Positions 11,798 to 18,418 of a stretch of 19,673 nucleotides of DNA are shown here, one piece after another. Origin of the DNA: JANRLJ01 sp034437895. GTDB taxonomy: Bacteria; Chloroflexota; Anaerolineae; Aggregatilineales; Phototrophicaceae. Position numbers and translations under genes: made by a program. Below the pieces are notes generated by a model. That model did no database searches. It was not told the origin of the DNA and saw only the letters and a program-made list of their open reading frames with translations. The stretch is from the NCBI GenBank assembly GCA_034437895.1, contig DAOTTO010000611.1:1-19673 (forward strand), given 5' to 3'. How positions within the stretch are numbered: position 1 is the first letter of the stretch; every line of letters begins with the position of its first letter.

Positions 11798-14205
11798 ACC
11801 ACGCTGCGGATCATTTGCAGCAGTTCACCCTGATCGAAGCGTGATTTGATGAGATACGCATCTGCGCCAGCATGTAAGCCCGCTTCGCGCTGTTCGGGCT
11901 TGCCGAGTGAGGTGAGCAGAATCACCGGAATATGATGAGTCGTGCTGGTCGATTTAATCCGCGTCGTCAGTTCTAAGCCGTTCATGCGCGGCATCTCAAC
12001 ATCACTGATAACCAGATCAAAATCTTCATCTGTCAGGATTCGCCATGCTTCCATGCCGTCCACTGCGACATGCACTTCATAACCTGCGGTTTCCAGAATG
12101 TTTTTCTCTAAGGTGCGCGTTGTAATGGAATCATCGACTATCAGAACACGTAGTCGTCGCTGGACGGGTGCAACCGAGGGTAAAGTCCCTGTCCGGCGTT
12201 TGGGAAGGGCAGTGCCGCTTGCCCGCCGCACGAGGTCATTGGCATCCAACACAATGATGACGTTGCCTGTGCCGAGCAGCGCCGCTCCAGCCACAAATCG
12301 CGCCCACGCCAATTCTGGGCCAAGTGGCTTGAGGACAAGTTCCTGCTCACTCAGCAAAGAATCGACCTCAAACGCAATCGCACGATCTGTCGCTTGCAGC
12401 ACGATGATGTTCATGCCCCCATCGGTGCTGCCTAACGAGGGCATATCCAACACCGCGCCTAATGAGGCCAGCGGAATCGGGCGACCATTGACGAGGATCA
12501 TCTCACGGCCTTCGACGGAAAAAATACTGCTTCGCGCCAATTTTTCCATGCGGACGACCATTGCAGAGGGCAGGGCATAATCTTGATCGCTAATCCGCAG
12601 CAAGACGCAGCGGATGCGCGTCAATGAGACCGGGACGTTGAGCGTTACAGCCGTGCCTTCGCCGATAATGCTTTGCAAGCTGATCCGTCCGCGCAGACTT
12701 TCGACACGATCCCGCACAATATCCATGCCTAACCCGCGTCCGCTGAGCGACGTAACTTGATCGCTGGTGGTAAGGCCGGATTGGAAGATATACATACGCG
12801 CATCATCATCGCTGAGGGCGGCAGCTTCTGATTCCGTCAGTAAATGACTCTTTACAATGGATTGACGCACACGCTCCGGGTCAATCCCGCGCCCGTCATC
12901 GGTTACGCGCAGGACGATCTCACTGCCGCGCTGTTCCGCGCCGATTTCGATACGCCCAACCGGAGATTTTCCCGCACGCATTCGCTGCTCCGGCGTTTCG
13001 ATAGCATGATCGACGGCATTACGAAGCAGGTGCATAATCGGGTCTTTGAGCGCTTCCAGCACAGTTTTATCAATCTCAACCGCCGTGCCGATTACCTCTA
13101 GCTGCAACTGTTTATCCAGATCACGCGCCAGATCACGCACCATGCGCTGAAATCCGCCCACGATACTTTCAAACGGCATCATCCGCATGGCGCTGATATC
13201 GTCTTGCAGTTGATCGGTTAGGGCGCTCAGGTGCATGTTATAGTTGCCGACGGACTGCGCGAGGCTGGAAAGCTGGCGATTCATCTCCAACAAATAGCGC
13301 TGATTGGTATCCAGGAATTTGAGCAAAATCGGCAGTTCAGGGCTAATGGCTTGCTGCTCATCTTGTAAGCGCCGCGCCAACCGGATATAGGCCGCCCGCA
13401 CGGTGCGCCATTCGCGCTGCCAGCGGCGATGCACCCGCCGCACTTCCGCGATTGACCGCCCCTGTTCTTCGCCGTGCAGCCGCGCCACGAATAATTCTGT
13501 TGCTTCCGCCATCAATTGATCGAGTTTGGTGACAGTGACGCGGACGGTTTCTTCCGCCGGACGCAGAATCATCGTGCCGCCATCCGTCACCGGGACAGCA
13601 GTGAACTGCCCGGTTGCAGTGGCTTGGGTCATCTTGGGGGCGATCACTGTGGGGCGCGAATGGGTGCTGGTCTTTTTGTCGGCTTTTATCGGCGGGATAA
13701 CTTCCTTCTCGATTTGTCCATCGCCTTCGAGCAGCAAGGCATCCTGAGCAGCGACATCTTCGACGATGTGGACAATCGCCATTTGGCGCGAGTCCGAAGT
13801 GACATCCGTCGCAAGCAGCGGTTCGCCTGTCATCAATGCTTCAAGGTTCGCCAGCACAAGCGACAAAGCGTCAGGATTATTTTCCTCACCATCGACGGCA
13901 TTTTGAATCAGGTCGAGGCTGTCATAAAGCGTATCGGCGGCATCCGGCGTAAGCGCTAATTCCTCGCGCTGTACTGCCGCGAAGACCTCTTCCATGTGAT
14001 GGGCGATGGTCTCAATCAGTGATAATCCCACCGCCCGTGCTGCGCCCTTCATGCTGTGGGCGACACGATTCATCTCGCGCACTTGTGCTTTGTAGGCGGC
14101 TTCGCTGGGCGCGATCATCTCGACCTGTAACAGCGCGTTATTGAGCGCTTCCAGATATTCGTTGACCTCGACATAAAATATATTGAGCAGTTCGGAGTCG
14201 TTCAT
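11794..14205 (-). CDS. cheA: Hybrid chemotaxis histidine kinase CheA with C-terminal receiver, 803 aa
   Basis: Domains in order: an Hpt (P1) domain with the phosphorylated histidine at about residue 50 (RVAHSMKGAARAVG), a linker of about 120 residues with no clear P2 domain, a dimerisation and ATPase core (LLRNAVDHAIE as N-box, VTDDGRGID as G1, SGRGLGMDIVRDRVESLRG as G2, GEGTAVTL), a CheW-like domain (from about 530) and a receiver in the last 119 residues with phosphoacceptor Asp at about 735 (LVISDVEMPRMNG) and Lys at about 787. This layout is that of PilL/ChpA or gliding-type kinases (CheA-REC), where the attached receiver acts as a phosphate sink or internal output. The start is the ATG at 14205; a TTG directly before it is less likely. 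AGG lies about 10 bases upstream. A broken nucleotidyltransferase gene with an inserted element lies just upstream, so expression may be altered. Confidence 0.93.
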   Translation of the reverse strand: MNDSELLNIFYVEVNEYLEALNNALLQVEMIAPSEAAYKAQVREMNRVAHSMKGAARAVGLSLIETIAHHMEEVFAAVQREELALTPDAADTLYDSLDLIQNAVDGEENNPDALSLVLANLEALMTGEPLLATDVTSDSRQMAIVHIVEDVAAQDALLLEGDGQIEKEVIPPIKADKKTSTHSRPTVIAPKMTQATATGQFTAVPVTDGGTMILRPAEETVRVTVTKLDQLMAEATELFVARLHGEEQGRSIAEVRRVHRRWQREWRTVRAAYIRLARRLQDEQQAISPELPILLKFLDTNQRYLLEMNRQLSSLAQSVGNYNMHLSALTDQLQDDISAMRMMPFESIVGGFQRMVRDLARDLDKQLQLEVIGTAVEIDKTVLEALKDPIMHLLRNAVDHAIETPEQRMRAGKSPVGRIEIGAEQRGSEIVLRVTDDGRGIDPERVRQSIVKSHLLTESEAAALSDDDARMYIFQSGLTTSDQVTSLSGRGLGMDIVRDRVESLRGRISLQSIIGEGTAVTLNVPVSLTRIRCVLLRISDQDYALPSAMVVRMEKLARSSIFSVEGREMILVNGRPIPLASLGAVLDMPSLGSTDGGMNIIVLQATDRAIAFEVDSLLSEQELVLKPLGPELAWARFVAGAALLGTGNVIIVLDANDLVRRASGTALPKRRTGTLPSVAPVQRRLRVLIVDDSITTRTLEKNILETAGYEVHVAVDGMEAWRILTDEDFDLVISDVEMPRMNGLELTTRIKSTSTTHHIPVILLTSLGKPEQREAGLHAGADAYLIKSRFDQGELLQMIRSVV

Positions 14206-14323
14206 CAAAACAGCCTGTTATAAGGGAATCGTTTCTTTCAAAACTTGCTCACGAATACGGGGCTTAAGTTCTTCTACCGTATCCAAATCCACTTTACGCC
14301 CAAGCAAATCTTCCAAGTCAATA

Positions 14324-14338
14324 ACTCACGTTACGCAG
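14324..14338 (+). repeat. Left terminal inverted repeat of the MITE-like element
   Basis: ACTCACGTTACGCAG, adjoining the left CAATA copy at 14319-14323. It differs from the right repeat at two positions, both C/G exchanges. Confidence 0.85.
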
Positions 14339-14483
14339 ACACTCAAATCACTTGACACTGGCAGTTCAAAACTGCCAGCTAAAGCGTTTGGAAACCCCTG
14401 AAGGGGTTAAGTAAAGATTCTTAACCTCTTTAGAGCTTTCCAAATTGCTCGGTAGCTCTGGGTTTTGAACCCGGAGCGGACGG

Positions 14484-14498
14484 CTGGGTAACGTCAGT
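14484..14498 (-). repeat. Right terminal inverted repeat of the MITE-like element
   Basis: Reads CTGGGTAACGTCAGT on the plus strand (ACTGACGTTACCCAG on the minus), adjoining the right CAATA copy at 14499-14503. Confidence 0.85.
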
Positions 14499-14743
14499 CA
14501 ATAATTAATTGCATTCCGCCCCACGCGGATAACCTTGTCCAATCCTGATCGACCAGCAAGTCAACATCGCTCTCGTCTGTCGCTTCACCTCGCGCAACTG
14601 AACCGAACACGCGCACATTACTCGCGCCGTGCTGTGCCGCGATACGCAAAATTTCCTCGAGCTTGGGGAGGAGTAAGTCAGCGATGCCTAATCCTTTTTT
14701 TACTGTCTCTCTGTTGCTCATCATGCCTCAATCTATACGATTT

Positions 14744-15349
14744 TTATTCCATGTTGGGCAGCGCGAACAAATCTTGGGTAATCAGTGTTAAACCGGGGAA
14801 GAAAGCCGCACAATCAATCGCGTCAGCGCCGCTGTAGATGTGGATTTGCGGCTGACCTTTGATGTATTGATGAACTTCCTGCGCGTCGGGATAAAACACC
14901 CAGACCTGCGCCGTGCCATACATAAAGAAGCGGCGGATTCGCTTGAGGATGTCTTGCGCCGTATCGTCCGGCGACATCACTTCAACCGCTAAATCGGGTG
15001 CGCCGGGGAAGGGACGGTTAAAATCATAGTCTTTTGGGATGCGTTCCTTGCGGATAAACGAGCAGTCTGGAATTTGCGTCGTGCGGCGTTTGGTATTGGA
15101 GTTGATGTGCAGCACGTAAATCAGATTATCACCCGCGACATAGCCGAGTTTTCTAAGGGTGGAAAAATCATAAAGTGGTCGATAGATATTCCCTGTAATC
15201 ATGACATGTAGAAAGCCATTTGCCGACATTTTAATGAGTTCTCCGTCGTGGATTTCATAGATGAAGCCGTCGCGCTTGCTGCTCAAACGCATTACATCGT
15301 CTTCGGTATAAATTTTTTCTTCGGTAGAAATAGCTTCTGGGATACTCAT
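14744..15349 (-). CDS. Uma2 family (PD-(D/E)XK-fold) putative endonuclease, 201 aa
   Basis: The pattern YTEDDVMRLSSKRDGFIYEI with DGELIKMS at the N-terminus, then GAPDLAVEVMSPDDTAQDIL and FFMYGTAQVWVFYPDAQEVH, is typical of Uma2 (DUF820) proteins. These have a restriction-endonuclease-like core in which PDLxVEV supplies acidic metal ligands; the biological role is not established, and they are numerous in cyanobacteria and Chloroflexota. The usual downstream lysine is not obvious: the helix after SPDDT has KRIRRFFMYG, where the Lys may serve. The start is the ATG at 15349 (a GTG precedes it), with AGGA about 9 bases upstream; the MCP stop is 16 bases away. It lies with the broken nucleotidyltransferase between chemotaxis genes, so both look like later insertions into the operon. 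Confidence 0.85.
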   Translation of the reverse strand: MSIPEAISTEEKIYTEDDVMRLSSKRDGFIYEIHDGELIKMSANGFLHVMITGNIYRPLYDFSTLRKLGYVAGDNLIYVLHINSNTKRRTTQIPDCSFIRKERIPKDYDFNRPFPGAPDLAVEVMSPDDTAQDILKRIRRFFMYGTAQVWVFYPDAQEVHQYIKGQPQIHIYSGADAIDCAAFFPGLTLITQDLFALPNME

Positions 15350-15365
15350 CACTCAGTCCTCAGTC

Positions 15366-16622
15366 CTAAAGTTTTAATCCGGCGATCACATCATTGACGC
15401 GGTGGGCGGCATCACGCAAGCGCTGGACGCTGGCCTCGACCTGCATCGTGCTGCTGACCGTTTCGGTGGTAGCGTGTTTAATCGTCCGCATCGCACCTGT
15501 GAGTTGATCCATGCCGATGGTCTGTTGGCGGGTGCTGGCGGCGATTTGCATAGCTGCCATCGCGGCTTCTTCGATGGCGCGGGCGAGATCACGGATCGAA
15601 TCGCCAGCGCTGTTAACGAGCGACTGCCCCTGATCGACCCCTTTACTGCCTTCTTCCGTCACCATGACGGCGGCATTGGTCGCCCGTTGGATTTCGCCCA
15701 AAATCTCGCGCACCTGCACCGTCGCATCCCGATTTTGATCGGCGAGATTCCGCACTTCCATCGCTACTACCGCGAAGCCTTTGCCTTCTTCGCCTGCCCG
15801 TGCCGCCTCAACCGAAGCATTCAGCGCTAACATGCGCGACTGATCGGCGAGGTTGTTGACGGTGGCGATAATTTCGCCGATTTGCTGGGTATGTTCGGAA
15901 AGCACGAGGATGTTATCGGCGATATCTTCCACTTTGCGGCGAATGAGTTCCATCCCGGCAATCGTTTCGGAGACGGCTTCTGTTCCAGAACGCGAAATAT
16001 CCACCGAGATTTGCGCCGTTTCCGCCACGCTTTGGGCGCGTTCCGCCGTTTCGGTCACTGTTGCGCGGACTTCATTCACAGTCGCAGTGGTTTCGGTGAC
16101 GACGGCATCCTGCTCATTTGCCATCGTGATTTGGCGTGATGTTGCTTCGAGGATAGCTTGTGTGTCGGAATCAAGGCGTTGTAAGGCGCGGTTAATCTCG
16201 ATGACTACGCTTTGCAGGCGGTCAAGCGTCCGATTAATGGATTGGCCTAAACGAATGATGATTTGTCCCTCACGGCTGGCGGCATCCACATCAGGGATGA
16301 CCAGTCGTTCACGCAGATCACCATCCGCGACCCGTTCTAAGGCGATGGCATAATTATTGAGTGCGGTATCCATCGCTTTGTAGCTGAAGGTATAGACCAG
16401 TAGGCCAAAGATAATTCCGGCAATTAAAGCGATGATCGGTACTGCCAGAAGCGCCCTGCTTGCATTTTCTTCGCTGGCGAGAATCATCAGCGTGAAGATC
16501 AGAGTCGGCACGAAAGCAGCGGCAGCCGTCGAGAGAACCAGTTCATTTTTGAGCAGCGCCCACGTCCGGCGCAGCACATTCGGCATGATTGGGGTTTGTT
16601 GTGTTGTCATTCCAGCTTGCAT
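15366..16622 (-). CDS. Methyl-accepting chemotaxis protein with minimal extracellular part, 418 aa
   Basis: After a short cytoplasmic N-terminus, two hydrophobic segments at about 29-49 and 57-78 are joined by only some seven residues, so there is no periplasmic sensor domain. A HAMP-like region follows (about 79-140, with ADGDLRERLVIP), then a long coiled-coil signalling domain whose hairpin tip NNLADQSRMLALNASVEAAR and AGEEGKGFAVVAMEVRNLAD is the conserved CheA/CheW contact site. The receptor probably senses membrane state or a partner protein, like PilJ-type or energy-sensing receptors, which is inference. The ATG at 16622 overlaps the CheW stop (TAATG), giving translational coupling; Met5 at 16610 is an alternative. 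Methylatable Glu/Gln pairs were not assigned. Confidence 0.9.
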   Translation of the reverse strand: MQAGMTTQQTPIMPNVLRRTWALLKNELVLSTAAAAFVPTLIFTLMILASEENASRALLAVPIIALIAGIIFGLLVYTFSYKAMDTALNNYAIALERVADGDLRERLVIPDVDAASREGQIIIRLGQSINRTLDRLQSVVIEINRALQRLDSDTQAILEATSRQITMANEQDAVVTETTATVNEVRATVTETAERAQSVAETAQISVDISRSGTEAVSETIAGMELIRRKVEDIADNILVLSEHTQQIGEIIATVNNLADQSRMLALNASVEAARAGEEGKGFAVVAMEVRNLADQNRDATVQVREILGEIQRATNAAVMVTEEGSKGVDQGQSLVNSAGDSIRDLARAIEEAAMAAMQIAASTRQQTIGMDQLTGAMRTIKHATTETVSSTMQVEASVQRLRDAAHRVNDVIAGLKL

Positions 16623-17206
16623 TAGTCCATCCTATCTTCCGTGCCGCCCACGATTAAGCGTTCATCTGCGAAAAGGCTTTCAATATCCAGCAGCACCAAT
16701 CCGCTGGACGTTACCCCTCGCGCATAGCGTACATCCGTCAGCGGCTCAATCACGCGTGGGGGAATATCCATGACACCCTCGACATGATGTGCGAGGATGC
16801 CGATCTCTAAGTTGTTGGCGCGGACGAGCGCGAGTTCTTCCGGCGGACGCTGATCAATAAAATCCATATCGAAAAATAAGCGTAAATCCATCACCGTCGT
16901 GATCTGCCCGCGCAGATTGACTACGCCGCGATAGAAGCGCGGTACGCCCGGTACAGGGGTAATATGAGTGATCGTCCGCACTGCCCGCACACACATGACA
17001 TCAAGCGCATAGCGCTCAATGCCCAGTTGGAATGCTAGAACCACTTGTGGTTTGCCATCTTCACTGTTCGCATCTGGCAAGAGGGCAGCATATTGACGGG
17101 CGCGATGCTGCAAGCGGCGCTCATTCGCCTCTCGATTGCGCGTCGCATCGTCCCAATCCAGTTCGCGCCAGAGGGATTTCCAATCAATCGTTTGTTCGTC
17201 AGTCAT
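16622..17206 (-). CDS. cheW: CheW-like coupling protein with N-terminal charged extension, 194 aa
   Basis: Residues about 53-185 form a CheW domain: VVLAFQLGIERYALDVMCVR, ITPVPGVPRFYRGVVNLRGQ (canonical NLRG), TTVMDLRLFF, EIGILAHHVEGVMDIPP and SGLVLLDIESLF. A charged helix of about 45 residues (WKSLWRELDWDDATRNREAN, then RRLQHRARQY) precedes it; this tail is not part of standard CheW and recalls the extended CheW proteins of pil/chp-type systems. It is the first gene of the chemosensory cluster and is coupled to the MCP by a TAATG overlap, so it likely serves that receptor. No strong ribosome site precedes the ATG at 17206. Confidence 0.9.
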   Translation of the reverse strand: MTDEQTIDWKSLWRELDWDDATRNREANERRLQHRARQYAALLPDANSEDGKPQVVLAFQLGIERYALDVMCVRAVRTITHITPVPGVPRFYRGVVNLRGQITTVMDLRLFFDMDFIDQRPPEELALVRANNLEIGILAHHVEGVMDIPPRVIEPLTDVRYARGVTSSGLVLLDIESLFADERLIVGGTEDRMD

Positions 17207-17236
17207 AAGAGTTGCACTTCATAAAACGTCACTCTC

Positions 17237-17269
17237 ATTATAATACAAAGTTGTAACGTCGCCTGCCAA
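17237..17269 (-). promoter_or_regulatory. Candidate promoter of the chemosensory operon
   Basis: On the minus strand a perfect TATAAT (17242-17237) lies 31 bases before the first cheW. TTGGCA (17269-17264) stands 21 bases further upstream, or 18 bases from the overlapping TATTAT. The -10 is convincing; the -35 spacing is not ideal. Confidence 0.4.
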
Positions 17270-17385
17270 AAATGAGTGTTTGATAAGTCGTCTTAAGTGG
17301 CCTTATCTGGACATATAGACCTACCTCTAATAAAGTTAACCTGAGTTTAGAGTGTTCAAGCGGAGAGAGACTTCGCTTTTTATTT

Positions 17386-17392
17386 GGGAGGG
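17386..17392 (+). promoter_or_regulatory. Ribosome binding site that sets the pdxS start
   Basis: GGGAGGG lies 10 bases before the ATG at 17403 and supports that start over an upstream in-frame GTG at 17352, which would add 17 residues unlike any PdxS N-terminus. Confidence 0.7.
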
Positions 17393-17402
17393 TAGACTTA
17401 CA

Positions 17403-18323
17403 ATGACGACCAACGGTTCAAACGGTAGTAACGGACATCAATCCGAAACAGGCACAGAAAAAGTCAAGCGTGGGCTGGCGCAAATGCTCAAGGGCGGCGT
17501 GATTATGGATGTGGTCACGCCAGAGCAGGCCAAAATCGCCGAGGATGCAGGCGCATCAGCGGTGATGGCGCTGGAACGGATTCCGGCGGACATCCGCGCA
17601 TTTGGCGGCGTGGCACGCATGAGCGACCCGGATATGATCGAAGGTATTATGAAGGCCGTGACGATCCCGGTGATGGCGAAGGTTCGTATCGGGCATTTTG
17701 TCGAGGCGCAAATTCTGGAAGCCATCGGCATTGACTATATCGACGAAAGCGAAGTTCTCACGCCTGCGGATGAAGAACATCATATCAATAAGCATAAGTT
17801 TAAGATTCCGTTTGTTTGCGGCTGCCGCAATCTCGGTGAGGCACTGCGCCGTATCGGGGAAGGGGCGGCGATGATCCGCACCAAAGGCGAAGCCGGAACG
17901 GGCGATGTGGTGGAGGCTGTGCGTCATGCCCGCGCCGTCCACAGTGAAATCCGCCGCCTGACCAGCATGGACGAGGACGAACTGTTCACGTATGCCAAAA
18001 ATATTCAAGCGCCTTACGCATTGGTCAAAGAAACAGCCGAATTGGGACGGATGCCCGTCGTCAACTTTGCGGCGGGCGGCGTAGCGACTCCGGCGGACGC
18101 GGCATTGATGATGCAGCTTGGCGTGGACGGTGTGTTCGTGGGGTCGGGCATCTTCAAGAGTGGCGACCCGGCAAAACGCGCTAAGGCGATTGTCGAGGCG
18201 ACCACGCACTTTAATAACGCGGAAGTGCTGCTCAACGTTAGCCGTAATCTGGGCGAAGCGATGGTCGGCATCAACGTAAGTGGCCTGCAAGAATCGGAAA
18301 AAATCGCCACTCGCGGGTGGTAA
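17403..18323 (+). CDS. pdxS: Pyridoxal 5'-phosphate synthase lyase subunit PdxS, 306 aa
   Basis: PdxS condenses ribose 5-phosphate, glyceraldehyde 3-phosphate and ammonia to vitamin B6 (PLP). It forms a dodecamer that takes ammonia from the glutaminase PdxT. The (beta/alpha)8 protein is well conserved: GGVIMDVVTPEQAKIAEDAG, ALERIPADIRAFGGVARMSD, then MAKVRIGHFVEAQ, IRTKGEAGTG and a C-terminal GINVSGLQESEKIATRGW. By homology Asp36, Lys93 (first Schiff-base lysine) and Lys161 (second) are the active-site residues. An unusual Asn/Gly/Ser-rich stretch (residues 2-18) precedes the conserved part. No pdxT follows; the next gene is convergent, so the glutaminase must be encoded elsewhere. A large open frame on the opposite strand is a shadow. 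Confidence 0.96.
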   Translation: MTTNGSNGSNGHQSETGTEKVKRGLAQMLKGGVIMDVVTPEQAKIAEDAGASAVMALERIPADIRAFGGVARMSDPDMIEGIMKAVTIPVMAKVRIGHFVEAQILEAIGIDYIDESEVLTPADEEHHINKHKFKIPFVCGCRNLGEALRRIGEGAAMIRTKGEAGTGDVVEAVRHARAVHSEIRRLTSMDEDELFTYAKNIQAPYALVKETAELGRMPVVNFAAGGVATPADAALMMQLGVDGVFVGSGIFKSGDPAKRAKAIVEATTHFNNAEVLLNVSRNLGEAMVGINVSGLQESEKIATRGW

Positions 18324-18346
18324 TGACTCACTAGAGTGATACTTAT

Positions 18347-18386
18347 GAAGTAGCTTTGAAGACTGACTTTTATACAAAGCTACTTC
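18347..18386. terminator. Strong inverted repeat between pdxS and the convergent DUF2971 gene
   Basis: GAAGTAGCTTTG (18347-18358) and CAAAGCTACTTC (18375-18386) form a perfect 12-bp stem with a 16-base loop, 23 bases after the pdxS stop and 32 bases from the convergent gene's stop. With one bulge the stem extends by four more pairs (TATG/CATA). The place suits a bidirectional terminator, but neither strand shows a T-run after the stem, so it may instead be a processing or mRNA-stabilising hairpin. Confidence 0.5.
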
Positions 18387-18418
18387 CATAGTTATGAAAT
18401 ATTACTTAACAAAATCTA

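Larger units (their letters stand above)
14324..14498. mobile_element. 175-bp non-coding inverted-repeat element (MITE-like) with CAATA target duplication
   Basis: The element is bounded by terminal inverted repeats ACTCACGTTACGCAG and, reversed on the right, ACTGACGTTACCCAG (13 of 15 identical). CAATA flanks it on both sides (14319-14323 and 14499-14503). It carries no gene. Inside are strong stem-loops: CTGGCAGTT/AACTGCCAG (14358-14378), AACCCC/GGGGTT (14393-14408), GGTTAAG/CTTAACC (14405-14426, exclusive with the former), TTTGGAAA/TTTCCAAA (14387-14444) and GCTCTGGGTT/AACCCGGAGC (14455-14477). The interrupted gene gives independent proof of the boundaries. Because the flanking direct repeat can be stretched to AGTCAATAA, the duplication length (5 versus up to 9) depends on where the ends are set; the symmetrical ends give 5. 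The transposase that moves it is not in the window and the IS family is not assigned. Confidence 0.88.
14218..14724 (-). pseudogene. MntA-like (MNT) nucleotidyltransferase gene, disrupted by a MITE-like insertion
   Basis: The 5' part (14724-14504) encodes residues 1-73 with the nucleotidyltransferase motif VRVFGSVARGEATDESDVDL: Gly41-Ser42 and the Asp53/Asp55 pair. The frame then enters the insertion and stops within a few codons. The 3' part (about 14318-14218) reads LEDLLGRKVDLDTVEELKPR then IREQVLKETIPL and a TAA, the usual C-terminus of small MNT-domain proteins. Removing the 175-bp element and one CAATA copy joins GGMQLIID to LEDLLGRK in frame and gives 108 codons, the family's normal length. 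MntA-type enzymes are antitoxins that AMPylate a HEPN toxin; no HEPN gene lies beside this one, so it was solitary or its partner was lost. The first 76 residues might still be translated as a truncated protein with a partial active site. Confidence 0.88.

Noticed and set aside
13516..13959. 147-codon plus-strand frame opposite cheA
   Set aside because: Overlaps the conserved cheA coding region in antisense and shows no recognisable domain.
14455..14477. Stem-loop GCTCTGGGTTTTGAACCCGG resembling a tRNA T-arm
   Set aside because: No acceptor, D or anticodon arms can be built around it, and it belongs to the transposable element's own symmetric hairpin pair.
15350..15365. Short tandem copy of CAGTCCT between MCP and Uma2 genes
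   Set aside because: Only two 7-base copies; it provides the Uma2 ribosome site on the other strand and is not evidence of an insertion.
17352..17402. In-frame GTG extension of pdxS
   Set aside because: The 17 extra residues match no PdxS N-terminus, and GGGAGGG is placed correctly for the ATG at 17403.
17556..18389. 277-codon open frame on the minus strand opposite pdxS
   Set aside because: It is the antisense shadow of a highly conserved pdxS gene, and its translation is rich in His, Arg and Cys with no family pattern.
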